Assembly: GCA_035652075.1 (NCBI GenBank)
Contig: DASREL010000159.1
Coordinates: 1 to 64,000, forward strand
Length of the DNA stretch: 64,000 nucleotides
Direction of reading: 5' to 3'
From: Gp6-AA45 sp035652075
Lineage (GTDB): Bacteria; Acidobacteriota; Vicinamibacteria; Vicinamibacterales; CAVVIG01
In this document: piece by piece, positions 41,757 to 49,776 of the stretch
How positions within the stretch are numbered: position 1 is the stretch's first letter
How the letters are laid out: the number at the start of each line of letters is the position of its first letter
Program-made: the position numbers and the translations under genes
Notes under the pieces: generated by a model
What the model was told of the DNA's origin: nothing
Databases searched by the model: none
The model's input: the letters and a program-made list of their open reading frames with translations, nothing else

Positions 41757-43564
41757 TCGCGCTCCTGTCGGTCGCCGCGCTCGTCGTGCACGCCGCGTTG
41801 CGCGTGACGAGCGCGACGCCGCTCGCCCGCGACGCGCCGCTCGTCGCGGCGCTCATCATCGGCGGCGGCGCCATCGTGTGGGACCTGGCGCGTCAAGCGT
41901 GGCGGCGCGAGTTCGGCGCCGACCATCTCGCCGGCATTTCCATCGTCACCTCCGTCGTTCTCCACGAATACCTGGCGGGCACGCTCGTCGTCCTGATGCT
42001 GTCGGGCGGGCAGACGCTCGAGCGGTTCGCGGTCGGTCGCGCCTCGTCGGTGCTGCGCGCCCTGGCTCGCCGCATGCCGACGATCGTCCATCGGCGCAGC
42101 GGCGATGACGTCGAGGACGTGCGGGTGGACGAGGTGCGCGTCGACGACCGCATTGCCGTCTTTCCGCACGACGTGTGTCCGGTGGACGGCGTCGTCGTCG
42201 ACGGCCGCGGGGTCATGGATGAGTCGTACCTGACCGGCGAACCGTTCCAGATGGCGAAGGCGCCGGGATCCGAGGTGTTCTCCGGCGCGATCAACGGCGA
42301 GCACGCGTTGACGATTCGCGCGACGCGCGTCGCCGCCGACTCGCGGTACGCCCGGATCATGAACGTCCTTCGCGACTCGGAACAGCGGAAGCCGGAATTG
42401 CGGCGCCTGGGCGACCGGCTCGGCGCGTGGTACACGCCCATCGCGCTCGTCATCGCGATCGCGGCCTGGATCGCGACCGGCAACGCGATGCGTTTCCTTG
42501 CGGTCCTCGTCGTCGCGACGCCGTGTCCCCTGCTGATTGGCATCCCCGTCGCGATCATCGGTTCGATCTCCCTCGCCGCCCGCCACGGGATCGTGATTCG
42601 CGACCCCGCGGCGCTCGAGCAGATCGACACGTGCCGCACGATCGTGCTCGACAAGACCGGCACCCTCACCTACGGCACGCCGACGCTCGAGCATCGCGCG
42701 GTGGACGGCCTGGCGGACGCGCGCGTGCTGCAACTCGCGGCGAGCCTGGAACGCTATTCGAAACACCCGCTCGCGGCCCCGTTGCTGCACGCCGCGGCGC
42801 GGGAGCAGATTGCGCTCATCGACGCGACGGCCGTACGGGAGCAACCGGGCCGCGGCCTCGACGGATTCGTGGACGGCCGCCACGTCCAGATCGTCGGACG
42901 CCGCCATGCCGAGTCGAGCGAGGCGATCGCGCGGCGCCTGCCCGCTGCGCGCGGCGGCCTGGAATGCGTCGTTCTGGTGGACGAGCAATACGCCGCCACC
43001 TACACGTTTCGCGACAGCGCACGCGAAGACAGCCGCACGTTCGTCGATCACCTCGGACCGCGGCATCAACTCACGCGCATCCTGCTCGTGTCCGGCGATC
43101 GGCCGAGCGAGGTGCAGGCGCTGGCCGATCGCGTCGGCATCCGCGAAGTGCACGCCGGACAAACGCCCGAGCAGAAAGTCGCGATCACCGAACGCGAGGC
43201 CGCCCGCGCGCCGACGCTGTTCGTCGGCGACGGCATCAACGACGCGCCGGCGCTCGTCGCCGCCACCGTTGGCGTCGCGTTCGGCCATCACAGCGATATC
43301 ACGACCGAAGCCGCCGGCGCCGTGATCATGGACGCGTCGCTCAAGCGCGTCGACGAGTTGTTCCACATCGCGCGGCGGATGCGCCGCATTGCGCTCGAAA
43401 GCGCGGTGGGCGGCATGGCCCTGAGCGTCGTCGGGATGGGCCTCGCCGCGATCGGGCTGTTGTCGCCGGTTGAAGGCGCGATCGTGCAGGAACTGATCGA
43501 CCTGGGCGCGGTGCTGAATGCCCTTCGCGCGGCCGTCCCGGGTGGGAATTTGAGCGACTACTGA
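41741..43564 (+). CDS. Heavy-metal P-type ATPase without N-terminal metal-binding domain
   Basis: This protein has 607 residues from the GTG that overlaps the flavodoxin-like gene. P-type motifs are complete: phosphorylation site DKTGTLT, TGE in the actuator domain, SKHPLA in the nucleotide domain and GDGINDAPAL. The metal-binding membrane motif is TPCP, not CPC or SPC; TPC is described for the P1B-5 group (nickel/iron) and also for some zinc exporters. There is no N-terminal HMA domain and no C-terminal hemerythrin domain. It should export a divalent metal. Nickel is a tempting candidate because of the hydrogenase, but the metal is not known. Confidence 0.9.
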   Translation: MRAHLIALLSVAALVVHAALRVTSATPLARDAPLVAALIIGGGAIVWDLARQAWRREFGADHLAGISIVTSVVLHEYLAGTLVVLMLSGGQTLERFAVGRASSVLRALARRMPTIVHRRSGDDVEDVRVDEVRVDDRIAVFPHDVCPVDGVVVDGRGVMDESYLTGEPFQMAKAPGSEVFSGAINGEHALTIRATRVAADSRYARIMNVLRDSEQRKPELRRLGDRLGAWYTPIALVIAIAAWIATGNAMRFLAVLVVATPCPLLIGIPVAIIGSISLAARHGIVIRDPAALEQIDTCRTIVLDKTGTLTYGTPTLEHRAVDGLADARVLQLAASLERYSKHPLAAPLLHAAAREQIALIDATAVREQPGRGLDGFVDGRHVQIVGRRHAESSEAIARRLPAARGGLECVVLVDEQYAATYTFRDSAREDSRTFVDHLGPRHQLTRILLVSGDRPSEVQALADRVGIREVHAGQTPEQKVAITEREAARAPTLFVGDGINDAPALVAATVGVAFGHHSDITTEAAGAVIMDASLKRVDELFHIARRMRRIALESAVGGMALSVVGMGLAAIGLLSPVEGAIVQELIDLGAVLNALRAAVPGGNLSDY

Positions 43565-43659
43565 GCGGGGAATTACCCACCGCACATCTCGTTCACCCCA
43601 AATTCAATAACTTACAGCCACAGCTCAGCGGTACACCGCTTGCTTGATCTCGGCGCGAC

Positions 43660-43848
43660 ATGACTGACTGGCTGACGTTGATTCGCGCGGAATACTCGGA
43701 AATCCCGGGTCTCCACCTCACGAAGCGGCAGGCGCAGCGGCTGTGGAGTCTCGACGATCACGCCTGCGATACGCTGCTTGCCACCCTCGAAGCGCAGAAG
43801 TTCCTGCGTCGCACGCCGAACGGTGGCTACGTCCGCGCCGACGCCTGA
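43660..43848 (+). CDS. Small winged-helix protein, paralogue 2
   Basis: This is a 62-residue protein, closely related to the one at 35.5 kb: EIPGLHLTKRQAQRLWSL forms the helix-turn-helix and FLRRTPNGGYVRADA the wing. It lies 95 bases after the ATPase gene and just upstream of the PadR operator. No ribosome site stands out, but the family match between the two copies supports real coding. DNA binding as a dimer is likely; the target is not known. Confidence 0.78.
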   Translation: MTDWLTLIRAEYSEIPGLHLTKRQAQRLWSLDDHACDTLLATLEAQKFLRRTPNGGYVRADA

Positions 43849-43896
43849 TTGACTTCTTAGACTTCGTCGTCATAAGGTCGAGGTTCGTAAACGAAC
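43849..43896 (+). promoter_or_regulatory. Promoter and palindromic operator of the PadR-RND operon
   Basis: TTGACT (43849) and CATAAG (43871) are spaced by 16 bases and resemble -35 and -10 boxes. Just downstream, GTTCGT AA ACGAAC (43883-43896) is a perfect palindrome four bases before the PadR ATG, and GACTTCGTC/ATGACGAAGTC form an outer inverted repeat. This fits autoregulation by PadR. Confidence 0.6.
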
Positions 43897-43900
43897 TTCG

Positions 43901-44233
43901 ATGACGAAGTCCGCAGGAAAACAGGCCGCCGAAGATCGCGATCTCTATTCCGGTCTCATTCGGCTCCACGTGCTGCATCACGCCGTCGAAGGACCGATCT
44001 TCGGCCTCGGCATGATCCACGAGCTCGCGCGGCACGGCTACCACATCAGCTTCGGCACGCTCTACCCCATCCTCCACGGTCTCGAACGCAAGGGATACCT
44101 GCGCGCCAGCGAGCAGCGGAACGGCAAGTCGCGCCGCAAGGTGTATCGCGCGACGGCGCTCGGCCGGCGCACGCTCGAAACGGCGAAGGCGCGCGTCCGC
44201 GAGCTGTTTGGCGAGCTGATCGAGGGCGAATGA
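43901..44233 (+). CDS. PadR-family transcriptional regulator of the efflux operon
   Basis: This 110-residue PadR protein has the winged-helix core LHVLHHAVEGPIFGLGMIHELARHGYHISFGTLYPILHGLERKGYLRASEQRNGKSRRKVYRATALGRRTL and a short C-terminal dimer helix. It overlaps the next gene (outer-membrane factor) by four bases, so it is made with the pump it likely represses. A perfect palindrome overlaps its own leader. The effector could be a substrate of the pump. Confidence 0.93.
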   Translation: MTKSAGKQAAEDRDLYSGLIRLHVLHHAVEGPIFGLGMIHELARHGYHISFGTLYPILHGLERKGYLRASEQRNGKSRRKVYRATALGRRTLETAKARVRELFGELIEGE

Positions 44234-45564
44234 GCCGACGCGTTTGCGGAACCGCCATCGCCTGCGCATACGTCCTGTCGCCGCTCGTCGGCATGGCGCA
44301 GGCACCGATCACGGTACGCGACGTCGTCCAGCGCGCGCTCCAGAGTTACGCTGCGGTCGACGTCTCGCAGGAGCAGGTCGGGGCGGCGGCAGCCGCCATT
44401 CGACTCGCGCGGACATCGTACCTGCCGCGCCTCGACACCATCGGTCAAATCAATCAGGCGACGCGGAACAACGTGTTCGGATTGCTGCTGCCCCAGGGCG
44501 TGTTGCCGTCGATCTCCGGCCCGGTGCTTGGGACCAACACGACGGAGACCGTGTGGGGCGCCGCGATCGGCGTCCTCGTCAGCTGGGAGCCGTTTGACTT
44601 CGGTTTGCGGTCGGCCAACGTCGCCGCCGCAGCCGCCTCTCGCACGCGGGCCGAAGCGGCGCTCAAGCGGACCCAATTCGATGTGGCCGCGCAGACGCTC
44701 GACGCCGTGCTGACGCTCGCCGCCGCGCGCGCCACGGTCACCGCCGCGCAGGCGGGCGTCGATCGCGGCGAGGTGCTCGTGCAACGCGTGGAGGCGCTCG
44801 TCAACGCCGAACTTCGCCCTGGCGCCGAGGCGTCACGCGCGCGTGCCGAAGCCGCCGCCGCACGGACGCAGCTCATTCAGGCGCAGCAGGCCGTCGCGAT
44901 CGCTCAGGCGACGATGACGCAGTTCGTCGGCGGCAACGCGCCCGACGTGACCGTGCGCATACCGACGGCGCTGCCGACGGCCCAGCCGGCGCCGCTCGTC
45001 ACGGCCAACGTGCCCGTCGCGCGCGAGCAGCAGTCGGTGGTCGAGCAGACGGCCGCGGAGCTGCGTGCGCTCGGACGGACGTACTTTCCACGGGTCGCGC
45101 TGCAAGGCGCCGCCTACGCCCGCGGCGCCGACGGCGAAACGGTACAGAACTACGCCGCCGGACTGACGGTCACCTTTCCGCTCTTCGATGCGGCGAGCAT
45201 CCACGCGAGGCAAGCTGAGCGCGCCGCGACGCTCCGCGCCGAAGAAGCGCGCGCGCGCCAGATCGCGACCGACTTGCGCGCACGCTGGAGCGCCGCGGTT
45301 GCGGCGCTCGACGGCGCGCGGCGGATTGCGGCGAACACGCCGATCGAACTCGATGCGGCGCGTGCCGCCGTCGATCAGGCGCGGGCGCGATATCAGGCCG
45401 GCCTCGGACCGCTCGTCGACCTGGCCGACGCGCAGCGGCTGCTGACCTCGGCGGAAATCGACACCGCGCTCGCGCAGCTCAATGTGTGGCGTCGATTGCT
45501 GGCGGTCGCCGCCGCGTCTGGCGATCTCGAACCGTTCATCGCGACGTTCGATTCGAGTTCGTAA
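44230..45564 (+). CDS. TolC-like outer-membrane efflux protein
   Basis: This 444-residue protein has a signal peptide (CGTAIACAYVLSPLVGMAQA) and two repeats of long amphipathic helices (RLARTSYLPRLDTIGQIN near residue 57, ALGRTYFPRVALQGAAY near 280), the mark of the TolC/OprM family. It should form the outer-membrane duct of the RND pump coded downstream. Its stop overlaps the ATG of the pump gene. Confidence 0.92.
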   Translation: MSRRVCGTAIACAYVLSPLVGMAQAPITVRDVVQRALQSYAAVDVSQEQVGAAAAAIRLARTSYLPRLDTIGQINQATRNNVFGLLLPQGVLPSISGPVLGTNTTETVWGAAIGVLVSWEPFDFGLRSANVAAAAASRTRAEAALKRTQFDVAAQTLDAVLTLAAARATVTAAQAGVDRGEVLVQRVEALVNAELRPGAEASRARAEAAAARTQLIQAQQAVAIAQATMTQFVGGNAPDVTVRIPTALPTAQPAPLVTANVPVAREQQSVVEQTAAELRALGRTYFPRVALQGAAYARGADGETVQNYAAGLTVTFPLFDAASIHARQAERAATLRAEEARARQIATDLRARWSAAVAALDGARRIAANTPIELDAARAAVDQARARYQAGLGPLVDLADAQRLLTSAEIDTALAQLNVWRRLLAVAAASGDLEPFIATFDSSS

Positions 45565-48500
45565 TGCGCTTAGTGCTTGCCGCGCTCAGCCGGCCGATCA
45601 CGATCGTCGTCGCCCTCGTCGCGATCGCGCTGACGTCGATCCTCGCCATCCAGCGGATGCCCGAGGACATTTTTCCTGACGTCGGCGACCCGGCGATCTA
45701 CGTCGCGCAGCCGTACGGCGGCATGGATCCGGCGCAGATGGAAGGGTTCCTCACGTATTACTACGAGTACCACTTCCTCTACATCACCGGAATCGAGCAC
45801 GTCGAGAGCAAAAGCATCCAGGGCGCCGCGCTGATGAAGCTGGTGTTCTTTCCCGGCACCGACATGGCGCAAGCGATGAGCGAAACGGTCGGCTACGTGA
45901 ATCGCGCGCGCGCCTTCATGCCGCCCGGCACGGTTCCGCCGTTCATCACCCGTTTCGGCGCCGGCAGCGTCGCCGTGGGACAACTCGTGTTCAGCAGCGC
46001 AAACCGGACGCAGGGCGAGATGCAGGACATCGCGCTCAACCGCGTGCGGCCGCTCTTTGCGACGCTGCCCGGCGTGTCTGCGCCGCCGCCGTTCGGCGGC
46101 AATCAGCGGACGATTGTCGTCACGCTGGATCCCGACAAGCTGCAGCAGTATCGCGTGTCGCCGGAAGACGCGATCGCGGCCGTGAACAAGGCGACGCTCG
46201 TGATGCCGTCTGGCAACGTGTCGACCGGCACGATCAACCGCATCGCGCGCACGAACGCGACGCTTGGTGGAACCCTGACGGATCTACTCGGCACGCCGAT
46301 CCATCCGGGATCCGGTCCGTCGGTGTATCTCCGCGACATCGGCACGATCGAAAACGGCACAGACCTGGTCACCGCCTACGCACACGTGAACGGCAAGCGG
46401 ACGGTGTACATCCCCGTCACGAAACGCGCCGACGCATCGACGGTCGACGTCATCAATCGCGTCCGCGCCGCAATTCCCGACTTCAAGAAGGTCGTGCCGG
46501 AAGATGTCGACGTGCGGTTGGAGTTCGACCAGTCGCCGTACGTGCGGAATTCGATTCGCAGCCTCGTGCTCGAAGGGCTCCTGGGCGCGGCGTTGACGGG
46601 CCTGATGGTGCTCCTCTTTCTGCGCGACTGGCGCAGCGCGCTGATCGTCGTCGCGAACATTCCGTTCGCGCTGCTCGCCGCCGTCGTGCTGCTCTGGCTG
46701 ACCGGGCAGACGATCAACATCATGACGCTCGGCGGCCTCGCGCTTGCCGTCGGTGTCCTCGTGGATGAGGCGACGGTTGAAATCGAGAACATCCACACGC
46801 AGATGCGGCCTGGCGTGTCGCGCGCGAAAGCCGTCGTCGAGGCCTGCAGCCGCACCGCGATCTCGCGGCTCCTCTCGATGCTCTGCATCCTGGCGGTGTT
46901 CGTGCCGTCGTTCTTCATGGTGGGCGTCGGCCGACAGCTCTTCGTGCCGCTGTCGCTCGCGGTCGGCTTTGCGATGATCGCCTCGTACCTGCTCTCGAGC
47001 ACGCTCGTGCCGGTGTTCTCGACATGGCTGATGCGCGAGGCTCACCGTGGCGAAGAAATCGAAGGGTGGTTCGGCCGTATCCGCGCCGCCTACACGGGGC
47101 TCCTCGATCGCCTCGCGGCTGTGCGCGTTTTCGTCGTTGGCGTGTACGCGGTCCTCGCGGTCGGTCTGGTCGTCGTGCTCCTTCCGCGCGCCGGCACCGA
47201 GATCTTTCCGCAAACGGATGCCGGGCTGATGCGTCTGCGACTGCGCGCGCCCACCGGCACGCGCGTCGAAGAAACCGAACGACTCTCACTGCGGGCGCTC
47301 GACACGATCGCGCGCGTCGTCGGTCCATCGAACGTCACGACGACCAGCGATTTCATCGGTGTGCAACCGGCCAGCTATCCGGTCAATCTGATTCACCTCT
47401 TCACCAGCGGGTCGCACGAAGCGATTCTGCAGCTCTCGCTCCGGTCCGGTGTACGTGGCGACGAGGCATTGCGCGAGCGGCTACGCGAGGCGCTCCACCA
47501 GGAGATGCCCGACGTTCGGGTGTCGTTCGAAGCTGGAGATATCGTCAGTCAGGTGATGAGTTTCGGCTCGGCGACACCGGTCGAAGTCGGCGTGTTTGGT
47601 CCGAGCCTCGACGAGAACGCGAAATTCGCCGCCAAGATTCAGCAGCAGTTGCTGACACTCTCATTTCTGCGCGACGTCGCCTTCGCGCAGCCGCTCGACT
47701 ACCCGACGCTGGACATCGACGTCGACCGCACGCGAGCCGGGCAATTCGGCCTGACGATGGCCGACGTCACGCGGTCGGTGGTGCCGGCGACCTCCTCGTC
47801 GCGATTCACCGAGCCGAACTTCTGGCGCGACCCGGTGTCGGGAAATGCGTTTCAGATCCAGGTCGAGATTCCGCAGAACCGCATGCAGGACGTCGACGAA
47901 GTGGGCGCGCTACCGATCGCACCGAACGGCGACACGGCGACGCATCTCGTCGACGTGGCAACGGTGAGACGTGGCCGCATGCCCGGGCTCATCGAGCGAT
48001 ACAACGGCCAGCATGTCGTCAGCGTCACCGCCAACCTGCACGACATCGCGCTCGGCGACGCCGCGGCAAAGATCCAGCAGGCGATCGCTGCGGCCGGCGA
48101 GGCGCCGCGCGGCGTGAGCGTGAGGATGCGCGGTCAAGTGCCGGCGCTCGAGCAGACGCTCAGCGGTTTGCGGATCGGTTTGCTCTTGGCCGTGGTCGCG
48201 ATCTTTCTGCTGCTGGCGGCACACTTCCAGTCGCTGCGACTCGCGTGCATCGTGATCCTGACAATCCCTGCGGTGCTCGCCGGCGCGCTCATCATGCTGC
48301 GGCTGACGGCCACCACGCTGAACGTCCAGTCGTTCATGGGCGCCATCATGGCGATCGGGATCGCCGTCGCGAACTCCATTCTGCTCGTCACCTTCGCCGA
48401 GCGGTTTCGCCACGACGGGCAATCGGCCAGCGAAGCGGCTCGAGCCGGCGCGGTCACGCGTCTGCGCGCGATCCTGATGACTGCCACCGCGATGATCGTC

Positions 48501-48707
48501 GGCATGCTGCCGATGGCGATCGGCATCAGCGATGCCGGGTCGCAGGCCGCGCCGCTCGGCCGCGCCGTGATCGGCGGTCTGCTCGCCGCGACCGTGACGA
48601 CGCTGGTTGTGTTGCCGGCGATGTACTCGCTGTTCCAGCGCAGCGCGTCGCTGATGTCCCCGTCGCTCAATCCGCTGGACCCGGAAAGCCGTTTCTATGA
48701 CGCGTAA
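45564..48707 (+). CDS. RND efflux pump permease
   Basis: This 1047-residue protein has twelve expected membrane segments and two large periplasmic loops. Typical segments are RPITIVVALVAIALTSI at the start, IFPDVGDPAIYVAQPYGGMDP, and GGLALAVGVLVDEATVEIENI in segment 4 with proton-relay Asp. The second half has SFMGAIMAIGIAVANSILLVTFAER. It resembles the HAE1/AcrB branch, and is more distant from metal (CusA) pumps. It overlaps the adaptor gene by 11 bases. Drug, solvent or self-made compound export is likely. Confidence 0.95.
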   Translation: MRLVLAALSRPITIVVALVAIALTSILAIQRMPEDIFPDVGDPAIYVAQPYGGMDPAQMEGFLTYYYEYHFLYITGIEHVESKSIQGAALMKLVFFPGTDMAQAMSETVGYVNRARAFMPPGTVPPFITRFGAGSVAVGQLVFSSANRTQGEMQDIALNRVRPLFATLPGVSAPPPFGGNQRTIVVTLDPDKLQQYRVSPEDAIAAVNKATLVMPSGNVSTGTINRIARTNATLGGTLTDLLGTPIHPGSGPSVYLRDIGTIENGTDLVTAYAHVNGKRTVYIPVTKRADASTVDVINRVRAAIPDFKKVVPEDVDVRLEFDQSPYVRNSIRSLVLEGLLGAALTGLMVLLFLRDWRSALIVVANIPFALLAAVVLLWLTGQTINIMTLGGLALAVGVLVDEATVEIENIHTQMRPGVSRAKAVVEACSRTAISRLLSMLCILAVFVPSFFMVGVGRQLFVPLSLAVGFAMIASYLLSSTLVPVFSTWLMREAHRGEEIEGWFGRIRAAYTGLLDRLAAVRVFVVGVYAVLAVGLVVVLLPRAGTEIFPQTDAGLMRLRLRAPTGTRVEETERLSLRALDTIARVVGPSNVTTTSDFIGVQPASYPVNLIHLFTSGSHEAILQLSLRSGVRGDEALRERLREALHQEMPDVRVSFEAGDIVSQVMSFGSATPVEVGVFGPSLDENAKFAAKIQQQLLTLSFLRDVAFAQPLDYPTLDIDVDRTRAGQFGLTMADVTRSVVPATSSSRFTEPNFWRDPVSGNAFQIQVEIPQNRMQDVDEVGALPIAPNGDTATHLVDVATVRRGRMPGLIERYNGQHVVSVTANLHDIALGDAAAKIQQAIAAAGEAPRGVSVRMRGQVPALEQTLSGLRIGLLLAVVAIFLLLAAHFQSLRLACIVILTIPAVLAGALIMLRLTATTLNVQSFMGAIMAIGIAVANSILLVTFAERFRHDGQSASEAARAGAVTRLRAILMTATAMIVGMLPMAIGISDAGSQAAPLGRAVIGGLLAATVTTLVVLPAMYSLFQRSASLMSPSLNPLDPESRFYDA

Positions 48708-49776
48708 CGTTCTCATTCCGCTGCTCTGCCTCATCGCCATCATCTCGACGAGCGCGCAATCGATCGAGCTCGTGCCGGTCGCGTCGCGCATGCTGACGCG
48801 AACCGTCGATCTCCCAGGCGAGATCCAGGCGTTTCAACAGGTGTCGATCGTCGCGCGCGTCGCCGGATACGTCGAGCGCGTGCTCGTCGATCGCGGCAGC
48901 CGGGTCACGCACGGCCAACTGCTGATCGAGTTAAGCGCGCCGGAACTCGTCGCCGCCGTCGCGCAGGCCGAGTCGAAGGCACAGGCGGCCGAAGCGGACC
49001 GCGTCCAGGCACAGGCGTCACTCGAAGCGGTCACGAGCACCTACGAGCGCACGAAGCAAGCGGCGCAGACGCCTGGCGCCGTTGCCGGGAACGAGCTCGT
49101 GCTGGCAGAAAAACAGGTTGACGCCGCCAAGGCGCTCCTGACGGCGCGCGAACAGTCCAGCCGCGCCGCGGCGGCGGAATTGCGCGCGCAACGCGACCTG
49201 CAGACGTACCTTCGGATCACGGCGGCGTTCGACGGCATGATCACCGACCGTCTCGTCCATCCTGGCGCGCTCGTCGGACCATCGGCGACGCCGCTGCTCG
49301 TCTTGCAACAACTCTCGCGCCTGCGCATCGTCGTCGCCGTCCCGGAACAGGACAGCGGCAGCGTGGCAGCCGGGACGAACGTGACGTTCATCGTGCCGGC
49401 GTTCCCGAATCGGTCCTACACCGGCAAAGTGGCGCGAATCGCCCACGCGCTCGATGCGAAAACGCGAACGATGGCCGTCGAGCTCGACGTCACGAACGGC
49501 GATGGGACGCTCGCTCCAGGCATGTATCCGTCCGTGAAGTGGCCGGCCGCACGATCGCAAGCGTCGCTCGTCGTCCCACGCACGAGCGTCGTGACGACGG
49601 CCGAGCGCACGTTTGTGATCCGCGCGCGTAGCGGCCGCGCCGAATGGGTTGATGTCCGAAAAGGCGTCGCCGATGGCGACTCGGTCGAGGTAACCGGCGA
49701 CGTACGCGCCGGCGATCAAATCGTGCGCCGCGCGACCGACGAGATCAGGCCGGGAACGTCACTCGGAGCGAAGTAG
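48697..49776 (+). CDS. RND periplasmic adaptor protein
   Basis: This 359-residue membrane fusion protein begins with a signal peptide (MTRNVLIPLLCLIAIISTSAQ). The biotinyl-lipoyl halves (VARVAGYVERVLVDRGSRVTHGQLLIEL; LRITAAFDGMITDRLVHPGALVG) surround a helical hairpin (AQAESKAQAAEADRVQAQASLEAV). It couples the pump to the TolC-like duct. Unlike most operons, the adaptor is the last gene. Its end overlaps the end of a convergent ADOP gene by 18 bases. Confidence 0.93.
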   Translation: MTRNVLIPLLCLIAIISTSAQSIELVPVASRMLTRTVDLPGEIQAFQQVSIVARVAGYVERVLVDRGSRVTHGQLLIELSAPELVAAVAQAESKAQAAEADRVQAQASLEAVTSTYERTKQAAQTPGAVAGNELVLAEKQVDAAKALLTAREQSSRAAAAELRAQRDLQTYLRITAAFDGMITDRLVHPGALVGPSATPLLVLQQLSRLRIVVAVPEQDSGSVAAGTNVTFIVPAFPNRSYTGKVARIAHALDAKTRTMAVELDVTNGDGTLAPGMYPSVKWPAARSQASLVVPRTSVVTTAERTFVIRARSGRAEWVDVRKGVADGDSVEVTGDVRAGDQIVRRATDEIRPGTSLGAK

